64,000 nt of DNA from Andeanibacterium sp035497315 (GCA_035497315.1 DATJDU010000091.1:1-64000), one strand, 5' to 3'. Counted from the stretch's first letter, positions 51,907-60,742 are shown. Translations and numbers: made by a program. Notes: generated by a model not told the origin, from the sequence alone.

Positions 51907-52806
51907 CTACCCCCGCTCTCTTGGATGCGCCTTGCGATAGGTATCCAGCAAAGTTGCGGCATCGACCTTCGTATAGATCTGGGTGGAACCAAGGCTCGCA
52001 TGGCCCAGCAATTCCTGCAGGCTGCGCAAATCCGCTCCTGCGCCCAGCAGATGGGTGGCGAAGCTGTGGCGCAGAGCGTGGGGCGTGGCGGTGGCAGGCA
52101 GGCCCAGTTCCTGCCGGGCGCGGGCCATGGCTTTCTGCACCATGCCTTGCGAAAGCTGCCCGCCCTTCGCGCCCCGGAACAGCGGATCGCCTTTGCCAAG
52201 CGGCCATGGGCATTCCTTGGCATAGGCCGAAACCGCCTCGCTCACCAAGGGTAGGATCGGCACAACCCGCTGCTTGCCGCCCTTGCCGGTGACGGTCAGT
52301 GTCTCACCCAGCGGCAGGTCTCCGCCTTTCAGCGACAGCGCCTCGGCAATGCGCAGGCCCGCGCCATAGAGCAGCAGCAGCACGGCCCGGTCGCGCGTGC
52401 CGATCCAGCCATGGGTGGCGTTCTCGTCCACGGTTTCGGCAAGGTTCAGGGCTTCGTCGGGCGTAACGGGGCGGGGCAGGCCCTTCTTGATCCGCGGGCC
52501 GCGCAGGCGCGGGGCGGCGATGTCGGTCAGCCCGGCCTTGTTCCGCGCGAAGGCGATGAAAGCCTTGAGCGCCGACAGTTCCCGAGCGGCGGAGACATTG
52601 CCGATCCCTTCTGCCCTTCGCGCGGCGAGTTGCTGGCGCAGGGCAGGGCCTTCCATCCGGGCGAGGGTGGTCCAGTCCGTATCGCCCAGATTGTCCAGCA
52701 GCCGCGCCGCACTGGCGACATAGGCGCGCACCGTATGGGGCGAGCGGCGGCGGGCGTCGTTGAGGTGAGTGTGCCAGGCCTCGAGGATGTCGGCCCGGGT
52801 GTTCAT
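51907..52806 (-). CDS. xerC: Tyrosine recombinase XerC
   Basis: A 299-residue site-specific recombinase resolving chromosome dimers. An N-terminal SAM-like DNA-binding domain (SPHTVRAYVASAARLLDNLG) precedes the catalytic domain. The active-site residues are Arg in YGAGLRIAEALSL, Lys in TGKGGKQRVVPI, the HALRHSFATHLL box, His in LLGHASLGSTQIYT, and the nucleophile Tyr in QIYTKVD. It overlaps the hemW stop by four bases. Its length and context (no prophage genes, no att-like repeats) mark it as housekeeping. Confidence 0.94.
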   Translation of the reverse strand: MNTRADILEAWHTHLNDARRRSPHTVRAYVASAARLLDNLGDTDWTTLARMEGPALRQQLAARRAEGIGNVSAARELSALKAFIAFARNKAGLTDIAAPRLRGPRIKKGLPRPVTPDEALNLAETVDENATHGWIGTRDRAVLLLLYGAGLRIAEALSLKGGDLPLGETLTVTGKGGKQRVVPILPLVSEAVSAYAKECPWPLGKGDPLFRGAKGGQLSQGMVQKAMARARQELGLPATATPHALRHSFATHLLGAGADLRSLQELLGHASLGSTQIYTKVDAATLLDTYRKAHPRERG

Positions 52807-53954
52807 GCGGATACGAGGTCTTCGGGTACCAGCTCGCCCAGCAGGGCATCCAGTAGCGGCATTCCCGCCTCGGTAACGGTTACCCGGTCGCCCTCGCGCA
52901 TGACGAGGCCCTGCGCGGAATAGAAGGCCAGTCGCGCCTCATCCACCAGCGCATCGGGTGCAATCCCAAAGCGGGCGGAGAGGGCGGCAAGGTCGATCCC
53001 TTCGGCTAGCCGCAGCCCCATCAGCAGCGCCTCGCTCGCCTGTTCCTTCACGCCAAGTGCGCGCTCTTCCGTAATGCCGTGGCCGGTAGCCTCGACGGCG
53101 GAGAGCCAGTTCTCCGGCTTCCTGTGCCGCACTGTCGCCGCGCCATTACGCCTGCCATGAGCGCCGGGGCCGATCCCGGCATAATCGCCATAGCGCCAAT
53201 AGGTGAGGTTGTGGCGGCTCTCCTCGCCCGGGCGGGCGTGGTTGGAAATCTCATAGGCCGGCAGCCCCGCCGCAGTGGTGATTTCGCGGGTGAGGGCGAA
53301 GAGGTCCGCCGCAGCATCGTCGTCCAGCGGAGTGAAATTGCCCTGTCGCACCATGGTCGCAAAGCGTGTGCCCGGTTCGATGGTGAGCTGGTAGAGCGAG
53401 AGGTGGGTGGTGCCGAACGAGAGGGCCTTTTCGAGCATCCTCTGCCATTCGTCCGGTGTCTGGCCGGGAAGGGCGTAGATTAGGTCGAAAGTGACCCTCG
53501 AGAACGTGCTCTGTGCCGTTGAGAGCGCGCTCAGTCCTTCTGAGCTATCGTGTAGCCGGCCAAGGAATCTTAGCGCATCGTCGTCTAAAGACTGCAGGCC
53601 GAGCGAGACGCGATTGACTCCGGCGGCGGCCAGATCCTTGAATTTGCTAGCCTCGACGGAGCTTGGATTGGCCTCCAGCGTGATTTCGATACCGGGTGCG
53701 AAGCCCCAAAGGCGTTCTGCCTCCTCCAGCAGGGTCGCGACCAGTTCCGGCGGCATCAGCGAGGGTGTCCCACCCCCGAAGAAGATGCTCTCCAGCCGCT
53801 CACCGCCCGCCAGTTCCGCTTCGTGGCGAAGGTCGGAAAGCAAGGATTTGCGCCATATTTCCACATCGACGCGATCCCTCACATGCGAATTGAAATCGCA
53901 ATAGGGGCACTTGGCGAGGCAGAAGGGCCAGTGCATATAGAGAGCGCGCGCCAT
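52803..53954 (-). CDS. hemW: Radical SAM haem chaperone HemW
   Basis: A 383-residue radical SAM protein (from ATG 53954, MARALYMHWPFC) related to coproporphyrinogen oxidase HemN; HemW inserts haem into respiratory enzymes. The 4Fe-4S motif is CLAKCPYCDFN near residue 12. FFGGGTPSLMPPELV and the HemN C-terminal domain also match. An upstream ATG at 53969 would add five residues. HemW lacks the N-terminal extension of true HemN, as here. It converges toward xerC in one operon. Confidence 0.92.
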   Translation of the reverse strand: MARALYMHWPFCLAKCPYCDFNSHVRDRVDVEIWRKSLLSDLRHEAELAGGERLESIFFGGGTPSLMPPELVATLLEEAERLWGFAPGIEITLEANPSSVEASKFKDLAAAGVNRVSLGLQSLDDDALRFLGRLHDSSEGLSALSTAQSTFSRVTFDLIYALPGQTPDEWQRMLEKALSFGTTHLSLYQLTIEPGTRFATMVRQGNFTPLDDDAAADLFALTREITTAAGLPAYEISNHARPGEESRHNLTYWRYGDYAGIGPGAHGRRNGAATVRHRKPENWLSAVEATGHGITEERALGVKEQASEALLMGLRLAEGIDLAALSARFGIAPDALVDEARLAFYSAQGLVMREGDRVTVTEAGMPLLDALLGELVPEDLVSA

Positions 53955-53999
53955 CGGCCTTTTCAGCAAGCATTAAGGGCGAAGTGTCAAGCTCCACCC

Positions 54000-54512
54000 A
54001 TGGAAAAAGCCCGTATTCTCGCGCTTCTTGCTGCTCTTGCCGTGGCGGCTCCCGCGCAATCCAGCCCTTTGACCGGCAGCAGCGCAGCCGAATTTCTCGC
54101 CCTCCACAACGCTGCCAGAGATGCCGAACAGCTTCCCCGCCTCGAATGGAGCGCCGAGCTTTCGGAGCAGGCGGACGAATGGGCTCGCCAACTCGCAAAG
54201 GACGGAAAACTGCGGCATTCCCCATGGGCAGAACGCGACGGAACGGGCGAAAACCTCTGGATGGGAACGGCCGGATTCTTCAGTACAAGCCACATAATGG
54301 GCGCTTTTACCGGAGAGAAGCGGGATTTCCGGCCCGGCATTTTCCCCGAAGTTTCCACCACCGGCCACTGGCAGGATGTGGCGCATTACACCCAGATCAT
54401 CTGGCCCGACACCCGCAAGGTCGGCTGCGCTCTGGCCACCGCAAAGGGGCGGGATGCGCTGGTTTGCCGTTACTGGCCGGCGGGAAACTGGTTCGGCAGC
54501 AAGGTGGGCTGA
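54000..54512 (+). CDS. CAP/SCP-domain secreted protein
   Basis: 170 residues with a signal peptide (about residues 1-21) and a CAP domain: EFLALHNAARDAEQLPRLEW, the His-bearing HSPWAERDGTGENLWMGTA, then TGHWQDVAHYTQIIWPDTRK, then VGCALATAKGRDALVCRYWP. These are the family signature blocks, with the His/Glu pocket. CAP proteins are widespread; the bacterial role is unclear (possible peptidoglycan or lipid binding). It starts 45 bases from the divergent hemW start and converges with rdgB. Confidence 0.9.
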   Translation: MEKARILALLAALAVAAPAQSSPLTGSSAAEFLALHNAARDAEQLPRLEWSAELSEQADEWARQLAKDGKLRHSPWAERDGTGENLWMGTAGFFSTSHIMGAFTGEKRDFRPGIFPEVSTTGHWQDVAHYTQIIWPDTRKVGCALATAKGRDALVCRYWPAGNWFGSKVG

Positions 54513-54516
54513 CCGA

Positions 54517-55143
54517 TCAGGCGAACTGATCGGCCACCAGTTTCGCAAAAGCATCGGCGCGGTGGCTGATGCGGTGCTTTTCCTCGGGCGCGATCTCGGC
54601 GAAAGTCTGGCTGAAACCCGTGGGAACGAAGACCGGATCGTAGCCGAAACCCATGGTTCCACGCGGCGGCCAGGTAAGCGTTCCTGCGGCACGGCCTTCA
54701 TAGACGGCGCTGTCCCCATCGGGCCAGGCGAGGGCGAGCACGCAGTGGAACGCCGCATCGCGCGGAGCATCCGGCCCCTTTTCGGCCAGCATGCCTTCGA
54801 CCTTGCCCATGGCCATATACCAGTCGCGCCCCGGCTCGCCTTCGAACCACTGCCGCTCGGCCCAGTCGGCGGTATAGACGCCCGGGCGCCCACCCAGTGC
54901 ATCCACCGAAAGGCCGCTATCGTCGGCCAATGCGACAATGCCGCTCGCCTCCGCCGCCGCCCGCGCCTTGATCAGCGCGTTCTCGACGAAGCTCGTACCC
55001 GTCTCTTTCGGTTCGGGCAGGCCGAGCGCTCCGGCGGAGATGCATTCCAGCCCATAAGGGGCAAGCAGCGCGGAAATCTCCCGCAACTTGCCAGCATTAT
55101 GGGTGGCGATAACCAGCTTTCCAGAGGCGAGCCTGCGCGTCAC
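54517..55143 (-). CDS. rdgB: XTP/dITP diphosphatase (RdgB/HAM1)
   Basis: Cleans the nucleotide pool of xanthosine and inosine triphosphates. The 208 residues begin with the family motif VIATHNAGKLREIS near residue 11, then GTSFVENALIKARAAAEAS, the active-site Asp in ALADDSGLSVDALGG and FGYDPVFVPTG. The length is typical. The stop of rph overlaps its start by four bases; rph-rdgB is a well-known conserved pair. Confidence 0.95.
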   Translation of the reverse strand: MTRRLASGKLVIATHNAGKLREISALLAPYGLECISAGALGLPEPKETGTSFVENALIKARAAAEASGIVALADDSGLSVDALGGRPGVYTADWAERQWFEGEPGRDWYMAMGKVEGMLAEKGPDAPRDAAFHCVLALAWPDGDSAVYEGRAAGTLTWPPRGTMGFGYDPVFVPTGFSQTFAEIAPEEKHRISHRADAFAKLVADQFA

Positions 55144-55853
55144 TTCACAGCCTTTTCCTGCGCGGCATAGAGCTGATCGCAGCCGATCCGGGCAAGGCGC
55201 AGCAGGCGCAGCAGGCCTTCTTCGTCATAGGTCGCACCTTCGGCCGTGGCCTGAACCTCGGCGATCTGGCCGCCTTCGATCAGCACGAAATTGGCATCGG
55301 CATCGGCCGAGCTGTCTTCGATATAGTCGAGGTCCAGCACCGGAGTGCTCTTGAAGATGCCGCAACTCACTGCTGCGACCTTCGCAATGATCGGATCTTC
55401 CTTGATCAGGCCCTGTTCCATCAGCTTGTTGACCGCCAGACGCAGGGCCACCCAGGCGCCGGAAATCGAAGCGGTCCGGGTGCCGCCATCGGCCTGGATC
55501 ACATCGCAATCGACAGTGATCTGGCGCTCGCCCAGCTTCTTGAGGTCGACCACTGCGCGCAGCGAGCGGCCGATCAGGCGCTGGATTTCCTGCGTGCGGC
55601 CGGACTGCTTGCCCTTGGCCGCCTCGCGCTGGCCGCGCGTGTGGGTGGCGCGGGGAAGCATGGAATATTCACCCGTAACCCAGCCTTCGCCCTTGCCCTT
55701 CAACCATGGCGGCAGGCGCTCTTCCACGCTGGCTGTGACAAGGACCTTGGTGTCGCCGAAGGAGATCAGGCACGATCCTTCCGCATGTTTTGTGAAACCG
55801 GTCTGGATTTCGATTGCGCGCATCTCATCAGTCGCGCGGCCGGAAGGTCGCAT
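55140..55853 (-). CDS. rph: Ribonuclease PH
   Basis: Phosphorolytic 3'-5' exonuclease that trims tRNA ends. A 237-residue protein, MRPSGRATDEMRAIEIQTGF at the start, SMLPRATHTRGQREAAKGKQ and DCDVIQADGGTRTASISGAW in the core, and a C-terminal LLRLARIGCDQLYAAQEKA. ATG 55853 gives the normal N-terminus. It is coupled to rdgB. Only 106 bases separate it from the divergent DUF6438 lipoprotein gene. Confidence 0.96.
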   Translation of the reverse strand: MRPSGRATDEMRAIEIQTGFTKHAEGSCLISFGDTKVLVTASVEERLPPWLKGKGEGWVTGEYSMLPRATHTRGQREAAKGKQSGRTQEIQRLIGRSLRAVVDLKKLGERQITVDCDVIQADGGTRTASISGAWVALRLAVNKLMEQGLIKEDPIIAKVAAVSCGIFKSTPVLDLDYIEDSSADADANFVLIEGGQIAEVQATAEGATYDEEGLLRLLRLARIGCDQLYAAQEKAVK

Positions 55854-55959
55854 AAATCTCTCCGTTTGAAGTCTGCCGTCCCCTAGCCAGCAAGCGTTCA
55901 CGATGCCACCGGCATTTCGGGGCAGGGCGCGATTTCGCGCAGGAAAGGATCGACCCGAG

Positions 55960-56469
55960 GTGCTGAAGTTCTCTATACCTCTCGCCGCCGTGCTGCTCGC
56001 GGGCTGCGCCACCGTGCCGACGGAGGGCCGGATCGCGCCGGAAACCGTAACTTTCGAGGAAACCGCCTGCTTCGGTTCCTGCCCGATCTTTTCCGTCACT
56101 CTCCAGGCCGATGGCAGCGGAACCTTCACCGGAACCCGCTTCGTCGCGGCGAAGGGCGAGCACAAATTCACTGCCACGCCCGAACAGGTGAAGGCCTTCC
56201 TCGCCCGGATCGAGCCGTTTCGCCCGCGCGGCGTGGTGGAATATGGCTATAACAATTGCTCCGTCCCGGTCCGCACCGACAGCCCCAGCGTGCGCGTAAC
56301 GTGGGAGGCCGATGGCGGGGCGGATGGGCTGAGCTGGTATCTCGGCTGCGCGGAACCCAAGGTGGAGAAGATCAGGCCCGATCTTTACGGTGCGTGGAAG
56401 CTCCTGCCGCTGGACGATCTGGTAGGAATGAAAGAAAACCGTTTCGAGTATGAACCTCAGGACGGTTAG
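55960..56469 (+). CDS. DUF6438 lipoprotein
   Basis: A 169-residue predicted lipoprotein from GTG 55960, with lipobox PLAAVLLAGCA. The body has a DUF6438-type core, TVTFEETACFGSCPIFSVTL, with a Cys pair in ACFGSCP and further Cys near the end (NNCSVPV, LGCAEP). The function is unknown. AGGAAAGGAT lies a little upstream of the GTG. No nearby ATG gives a lipobox at the right distance. The 470 bases after it hold the third copy of the repeat and the hrcA leader. Confidence 0.75.
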   Translation: MLKFSIPLAAVLLAGCATVPTEGRIAPETVTFEETACFGSCPIFSVTLQADGSGTFTGTRFVAAKGEHKFTATPEQVKAFLARIEPFRPRGVVEYGYNNCSVPVRTDSPSVRVTWEADGGADGLSWYLGCAEPKVEKIRPDLYGAWKLLPLDDLVGMKENRFEYEPQDG

Positions 56470-56582
56470 CCCGCGTGGACAAAATCGATTTGGGGCAGCG
56501 AGAATAGATACTCGCGATTCCTGATCGGAATGATGCCTTTCCCGAACAGGTCCGGTGGCATGCCCAGATCCGGCAGTGGGAC

Positions 56583-56835
56583 GTGTCACCTTTCCGGGCA
56601 GGAAAATACCCTGTTTCGTTGACAGCGCGTTTTCCCCGTCCGGCCCGGTTTTCTGCCGTTTCTGGGCGTTATCTGTGCGTCGGACTGTCACCTTCCAATT
56701 CGGGTTTTCGTGCAGGCCCTGCGGGTTCCGGCGGTCCAGGCCGACGCAGATTTCAACTGCGCAAGGCAGGGCATTGGCAAGGCTGTTCATCGAACAGGAT
56801 AGACGCCATTCGGGGGCCTGTAGGAAAGTGCTTTC
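56583..56835 (+). repeat. Intergenic repeat, copy 3 (about 250 bp), in the hrcA leader
   Basis: Same element as at 6016-6259 (reversed) and 33531-33775. It begins GTGTCACCTTTCCGGGC, has GTCACCTTCCAATTCGGG then TTTTCGTGCAGGCC in the middle, and ends CGCCATTCGGGGGCCTGTAG then GAAAGTG. Unlike the other copies it lies between same-strand genes, ending 105 bases before hrcA, and so may be transcribed into the hrcA leader. Confidence 0.75.
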
Positions 56836-56939
56836 TGCCGAAGGGAACACCAAGTCGGATGCCGCCTGTCCATGCAGCCCGACAAGTTTGGGCAGCTCAC
56901 TGGATTGCGGAGCCGACTCCCCCTAGATGTTACATCACC

Positions 56940-57983
56940 ATGGCAACACCGCCCGTCACAGAACTGACCACACGCGCCCGGGAAATCTTCCGCCTGGTGG
57001 TGGAAGGCTATCTAACCAGCGGCAATCCGGTTGGCTCCAAGGCGCTGGCGGCGGAGGGGGGTGTGAATCTTTCGCCTGCCTCGATCCGTTCGGTTCTGGC
57101 CGAGCTTGAAACGCTGGGCCTGCTTGCTGCGCCGCATACCAGCGCGGGGCGGATGCCCACCGATCTTGGCCTGCGCCTGTTCGTCGACGGGATGATGCAG
57201 GTGGCCGAACCGAGCGCGGAAGAGCGCGCCGCGATCGAGCGGCGGCTGACCCGCCCCGGCCCGATCGAACATGCACTGGAGGCGACGAGTTCGCTCTTGT
57301 CCGATCTTTCCGCCGCGGCCGGTGTGGTGATGGTGCCCAGCCGCGAGCCACGTCTTTCGCAGATGAGTATTGTGCTGCTCTCGCCCGGCAATGGCCTGGC
57401 GGTGCTGGTTGGGGAAGATGGCCAGATCGAGAATCGTCTTCTGGATCTGCCCGCCACCATGCCTGCCGCCGCGTTGGAGCAGGCAACCAATTATATTACC
57501 GCGCGCCTTGCCGGGCGTACTCTGGCGGAAGCCGCGCGCGCGATGCGGGCGGAAATTTCCTCCGGCAAATCCGCACTGGACGAAGCGAGTCGCGATCTTG
57601 TGGAACGCGGCCTTGCCGTATGGAGCGAGGATGCCGCCCGCCGTCCGGTGCTGATCGTACGCGGGCAGGCGAAACTTCTCGATGAAACCGCGCTCGGCGA
57701 TATCGAGCGGATCAGACAATTGCTGGATGACCTTGAAAACAAGCAGTCGATTGCCGAATTGCTCGAAAGCGCACGAGAGGCAGAATCGACCCGTATCTTC
57801 ATCGGTTCGGAAAACCGTCTCTTCGCGCTATCGGGCTCGACGGTGATTGCCTCGCCCTATCGCGATCGCGATGGCAGGGTGGTCGGTGTTGTGGGGGTGA
57901 TCGGCCCGACGCGGTTGAATTACGCGCGCGTCGTCCCCATGGTGGATTTCACAGCCCAATCGCTGGGCAAATTGATCGGCTAG
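56940..57983 (+). CDS. hrcA: Heat-inducible transcription repressor HrcA
   Basis: Represses groE/dnaK-type heat-shock genes by binding CIRCE. The 347 residues start with a winged helix, TRAREIFRLVVEGYLTSGNP, then SKALAAEGGVNLSPASIRSV, followed by the GAF-like dimer domain (IFIGSENRLFALSGSTVIAS, then YRDRDGRVVGVVGVIGPTRL near the end). The length is typical. I see no CIRCE inverted repeat in the upstream DNA, so its targets lie elsewhere. It is followed 12 bases later by grpE. Confidence 0.95.
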   Translation: MATPPVTELTTRAREIFRLVVEGYLTSGNPVGSKALAAEGGVNLSPASIRSVLAELETLGLLAAPHTSAGRMPTDLGLRLFVDGMMQVAEPSAEERAAIERRLTRPGPIEHALEATSSLLSDLSAAAGVVMVPSREPRLSQMSIVLLSPGNGLAVLVGEDGQIENRLLDLPATMPAAALEQATNYITARLAGRTLAEAARAMRAEISSGKSALDEASRDLVERGLAVWSEDAARRPVLIVRGQAKLLDETALGDIERIRQLLDDLENKQSIAELLESAREAESTRIFIGSENRLFALSGSTVIASPYRDRDGRVVGVVGVIGPTRLNYARVVPMVDFTAQSLGKLIG

Positions 57984-57995
57984 AACAGATAGATA

Positions 57996-58571
57996 ATGAC
58001 GATGAACGATGACAAGAAGCAGCCGCTGGACGATGCGGCAGCAGCGGAACTGGCAGGAGTTCCGGAAGAATTGCTCGATGGCGGCGAGGGCGAAAGCATC
58101 CTCGACGAACTGGCGAAGCTGCAGGAGGAACTGACATCCGCCCAACAGGGCGTGCTTTACGCCCAGGCGGAAACCCAGAACGTTCGCCGCCGGCTTGAGA
58201 AAGACATTTCAGATGCGCGGGCCTATGCCGTCACTGGCTTTGCACGTGACATTTTGAGCATCGCGGACAATCTTTCGCGCGCGCTGGACGCGGTCTCGGC
58301 CGAAATGCGTGAGGATGAGAAGCTCAAGAACTTCATCACCGGCATTGAGGCAACCCAGCGCGAAGTTGAAAAGGCGTTTGCCGCCCACGGCATCAGCCGC
58401 ATTCCCTCGGTTGGTCTTCCGCTCGACCCCAATCAGCATCAGGCGATGATCGAAGTGCCCAGTGCCGATGTGGAGCCGGGCATCGTGGTACAGGAAATGC
58501 AGGCCGGCTATATGATCAAAGACCGCCTGCTTCGGCCTGCGATGGTGGCTGTGGCGAAGAAGCCGGACTGA
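57996..58571 (+). CDS. grpE: Nucleotide exchange factor GrpE
   Basis: Cofactor of DnaK. At 191 residues, it has a long N-terminal coiled-coil (ILDELAKLQEELTSAQQGVL) that carries QAETQNVRRRLEKDISDARA, then the beta-wing domain ending LRPAMVAVAKKPD. The motif NQHQAMIEVPSADVEPGIVV is characteristic. ATG 57996 or 58002 are both possible. It is cotranscribed with hrcA. Confidence 0.95.
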   Translation: MTMNDDKKQPLDDAAAAELAGVPEELLDGGEGESILDELAKLQEELTSAQQGVLYAQAETQNVRRRLEKDISDARAYAVTGFARDILSIADNLSRALDAVSAEMREDEKLKNFITGIEATQREVEKAFAAHGISRIPSVGLPLDPNQHQAMIEVPSADVEPGIVVQEMQAGYMIKDRLLRPAMVAVAKKPD

Positions 58572-58575
58572 GGCT

Positions 58576-59256
58576 TCAGCCTGACCTGAACAAATCCTCG
58601 ATCTCCCCGGTCGAGTAGAGGTCCGCGAAAACGAATGCCATGTTGTGCAGGGTGGCCGCGTGCTCCTCGTCGCTCAGTGCGGCGTTGGCATCGGCGGCCA
58701 CCAGCACACGGTAATTGTGCTGCATCGCATCGCGTGCAGTGCTTTCGCAGCAACAATTGGTCAGTGTGCCGGTGATCAGTACGGTGTCGATGCCTCGTTC
58801 GCGCAGAGTGGCGTTGAGGTCGCTGGTGCCGGGAGTGAAGGCACTGAAGCGCTGCTTTTCTATAATGAGATCCTCCTCCAGCACTTCAAGGCCGGGCCAG
58901 ATCTGCCAGTAATGTCCGCCGGGAGTGAAGGCCTCTCGATGCGCCACAGCTCCCGGCCCCATGCGGACATGGAAGTTCGACCAGCTGGGCGATCCTTCGG
59001 GCGGAGTGGTGAAGCGCACGAATACATTGTGTCCACCCGCCTGGCGCATGGCGGTGGAAATACGGTTGATATTCTCGACGATATCACGCGCAGCCGGAAC
59101 TTCCACCGGCGCGCCTTCCTCCATGAAACCATTCTGCATGTCGATGATCAGATGGGCGGTGCGCGTCGGATCGACGTCGGTAAAGCTGTTGCGGACTCCA
59201 CCGCGAGTGGCGGCAAGGCGATCCAGGATCGCGGCATGATCGACATTGTGAGGCAT
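58576..59256 (-). CDS. Isochorismatase-family cysteine hydrolase
   Basis: A 226-residue enzyme with the isochorismatase triad visible: Asp39 in HLIIDMQNGFM, Lys in IIEKQRFSAFTPG near residue 138, and Cys in LTNCCCESTARDAM near residue 173. Substrates in this family range from isochorismate to nicotinamide and N-carbamoyl amides, and none can be chosen here. ATG 59256 gives MPHNVDHAAILDRL. It lies between grpE and dnaK on the other strand, four bases from the grpE stop. Confidence 0.88.
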   Translation of the reverse strand: MPHNVDHAAILDRLAATRGGVRNSFTDVDPTRTAHLIIDMQNGFMEEGAPVEVPAARDIVENINRISTAMRQAGGHNVFVRFTTPPEGSPSWSNFHVRMGPGAVAHREAFTPGGHYWQIWPGLEVLEEDLIIEKQRFSAFTPGTSDLNATLRERGIDTVLITGTLTNCCCESTARDAMQHNYRVLVAADANAALSDEEHAATLHNMAFVFADLYSTGEIEDLFRSG

Positions 59257-59439
59257 TTCAGGGCTCTCCGACAGTTCTGTTTTGGGCAGCTTATGGCCGC
59301 AATCTTGCTCGCGCCGCAACCGCCATCAAGAGTGCTGGCGGGGTGAGGCAACGCGGAAACGCGGTAAGGCGTGCAGCCCGGAGATGAGTTCGTGCGTTGA
59401 CCTTGCAGGGCAGACAGGGGCTGGATGAGGAGTCAAAAT

Positions 59440-59715
59440 ATGACGAAGACATTGGCAATATCGCCCGTTCTGTTCGCTTCGGCGCTCGCTCTTGGCGGCT
59501 GTTCCAGCAATTACGCGGGCGAGGGTGCACTCGCCGGGGCCGCCGTGGGCGCGGGTGTCGGTGCACTGCGAGGCGGCGATGTCGCCGAATCCGCAGCTAT
59601 CGGTGCTGGTGTCGGCGCAGTGGGCGGTGCCTTGATCGAGAAAGACGGCAAATGTTATCGCCGTGACGATCGGGGCCGGGAATATGAAGTGCGTTGCCGC
59701 GATTACCGCCGTTAA
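59440..59715 (+). CDS. Small glycine-zipper lipoprotein
   Basis: 91 residues. Lipoprotein signal (LFASALALGGCS) then a glycine-zipper: GEGALAGAAVGAGVGALRGG and AIGAGVGAVGGALIE, then a basic tail with two Cys (GKCYRRDD, VRCRDYRR). This resembles the OmpA/SlyB-like glycine-zipper lipoproteins that line the outer membrane. GATGAGGAG precedes the ATG. The stop overlaps the stop of the convergent HExxH gene by four bases. Confidence 0.82.
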   Translation: MTKTLAISPVLFASALALGGCSSNYAGEGALAGAAVGAGVGALRGGDVAESAAIGAGVGAVGGALIEKDGKCYRRDDRGREYEVRCRDYRR

Positions 59716-60190
59716 ACACGTGCTCCAGGGAAGTTGACCAGCGCTTCATAGGCTTTTGCATCCGCCGCGCCGGGCAATTTGACGCCATTCCGCAACAAGA
59801 AAGCGTGGCGGACGATCTCGGCCTGTTGTTCCAGGCCGTAGTTCTCGAGCCGTTTCCCGGGAATGAGGCTGTAGTCATAACGGCAGAATGGATGGCGGCG
59901 AAGCGGCAGGAGAACACCTCTCTGATGCTGCCAGACATGGGTCAATTCGTGGACGAACAGCCCTTGCCGGGTGAGCGGCGCTGCGGAGAAATCGTCGCAA
60001 TAGGTTTGCCCGTCTGGATGGAAATGCAGATGCCCACGCGGCGCCATCACCACCTTGCGGGGCTGGAAGGGAAACCATTTGCGCCGCCGGACGCGGATGG
60101 CGCCATAATCAATGGCATTGCCGAAGACCGTGCGGGCGAGAGCGATCTCGCCCGGCGTCAGCAGCCTTTCGCCGCCCGCCGGGCAAGCAT
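59712..60190 (-). CDS. HExxH protein (vgr-related type), apparently frameshifted near its start
   Basis: The conserved body GEIALARTVFGNAIDYGAIR, APRGHLHFHPDGQTY, and the zinc-peptidase-like GLFVHELTHVWQHQRG matches a small family annotated in sphingomonads as vgr-related protein. The frame is open upstream to beyond 60175 but contains no ATG or good start before it. The only start with a ribosome site is ATG 60190 (GAGGGAGG just before), and its frame stops after MLARRAAKGC. A one-base shift in the G-rich stretch about 60160-60185 would join them into roughly 159 residues. It is either a sequencing slip, a real inactivation, or a rare start. The end of the copper chaperone gene lies 12 bases upstream. 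Confidence 0.65.
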
Positions 60191-60202
60191 GGCCTCCCTC
60201 TG

Positions 60203-60697
60203 TCAGCGTGCGTCCCCGGCGGCGAAGACTTCTGCGGTGAAGCTTGCCTTGTCGCCATTGCCGAAGGTCAGGGTAACTTCGGTCGACGTGCCGGGTGTGA
60301 GCGTATCGGCCAGTTCCATCGCCATCACATGATTGCCGCCAGGTTTGAAACCCGCGCTTCCGCCCTTGGGCACGGCGACTTCGGACATGTCCTTCATGGA
60401 ACTCATGCCGTTCTCATTCATGGTCTGGTGCATCATCGCGCTGCCCGCGCCGTCCACATGCACGCCCACAATGGTTAGGTCGTTCTCGCTTTTGTTGGCG
60501 ATGTCGAAATAGACTGCGCCGGGATTGCCCTTGACCGCCGGGAGCACCAGCCTGCCATTGGCAAGGGCGACACCGGCAGGCGCCTCGGGCGCTGCCATGC
60601 TGTCTTCGGCAGCGGGTTCTGCGGCTTCCTGCTGGCAAGCACCAAGGCTCAGCGAGACAAGGGCGAGCGCGGCGGCGGCAAAATGGACGGATTTCAT
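60203..60697 (-). CDS. PCu(A)C periplasmic copper chaperone
   Basis: A 164-residue lipoprotein (SLSLGACQQ, lipid Cys near residue 21). The copper motif H-x10-M-x21-H-x-M is exact: His of MMHQTMNENG, Met of SSMKDM, and the HVM of NHVMAME. The family delivers Cu(I) to cytochrome oxidase CuA/CuB sites. An acidic linker (QQEAAEPAAEDSMAAPEAP) follows the lipid Cys. It may have its own promoter in the 160 bases shared with dnaK. The other copper-type module in this window (6312-9308) is not linked to it. Confidence 0.92.
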   Translation of the reverse strand: MKSVHFAAAALALVSLSLGACQQEAAEPAAEDSMAAPEAPAGVALANGRLVLPAVKGNPGAVYFDIANKSENDLTIVGVHVDGAGSAMMHQTMNENGMSSMKDMSEVAVPKGGSAGFKPGGNHVMAMELADTLTPGTSTEVTLTFGNGDKASFTAEVFAAGDAR

Positions 60698-60742
60698 CTG
60701 GTTCCTCTCGGTCTTCCGTCAAATTTCTAGTCGCAGCCAACT

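Noticed and set aside
51907..52806. Tyrosine recombinase as an integrase of a mobile element
   Set aside because: Sequence, length and coupling to hemW fit housekeeping XerC; there are no att-like repeats, tRNA or phage genes nearby.
56836..56939. CIRCE element before hrcA
   Set aside because: No TTAGCACTC and GAGTGCTAA inverted pair was found here or before dnaK.
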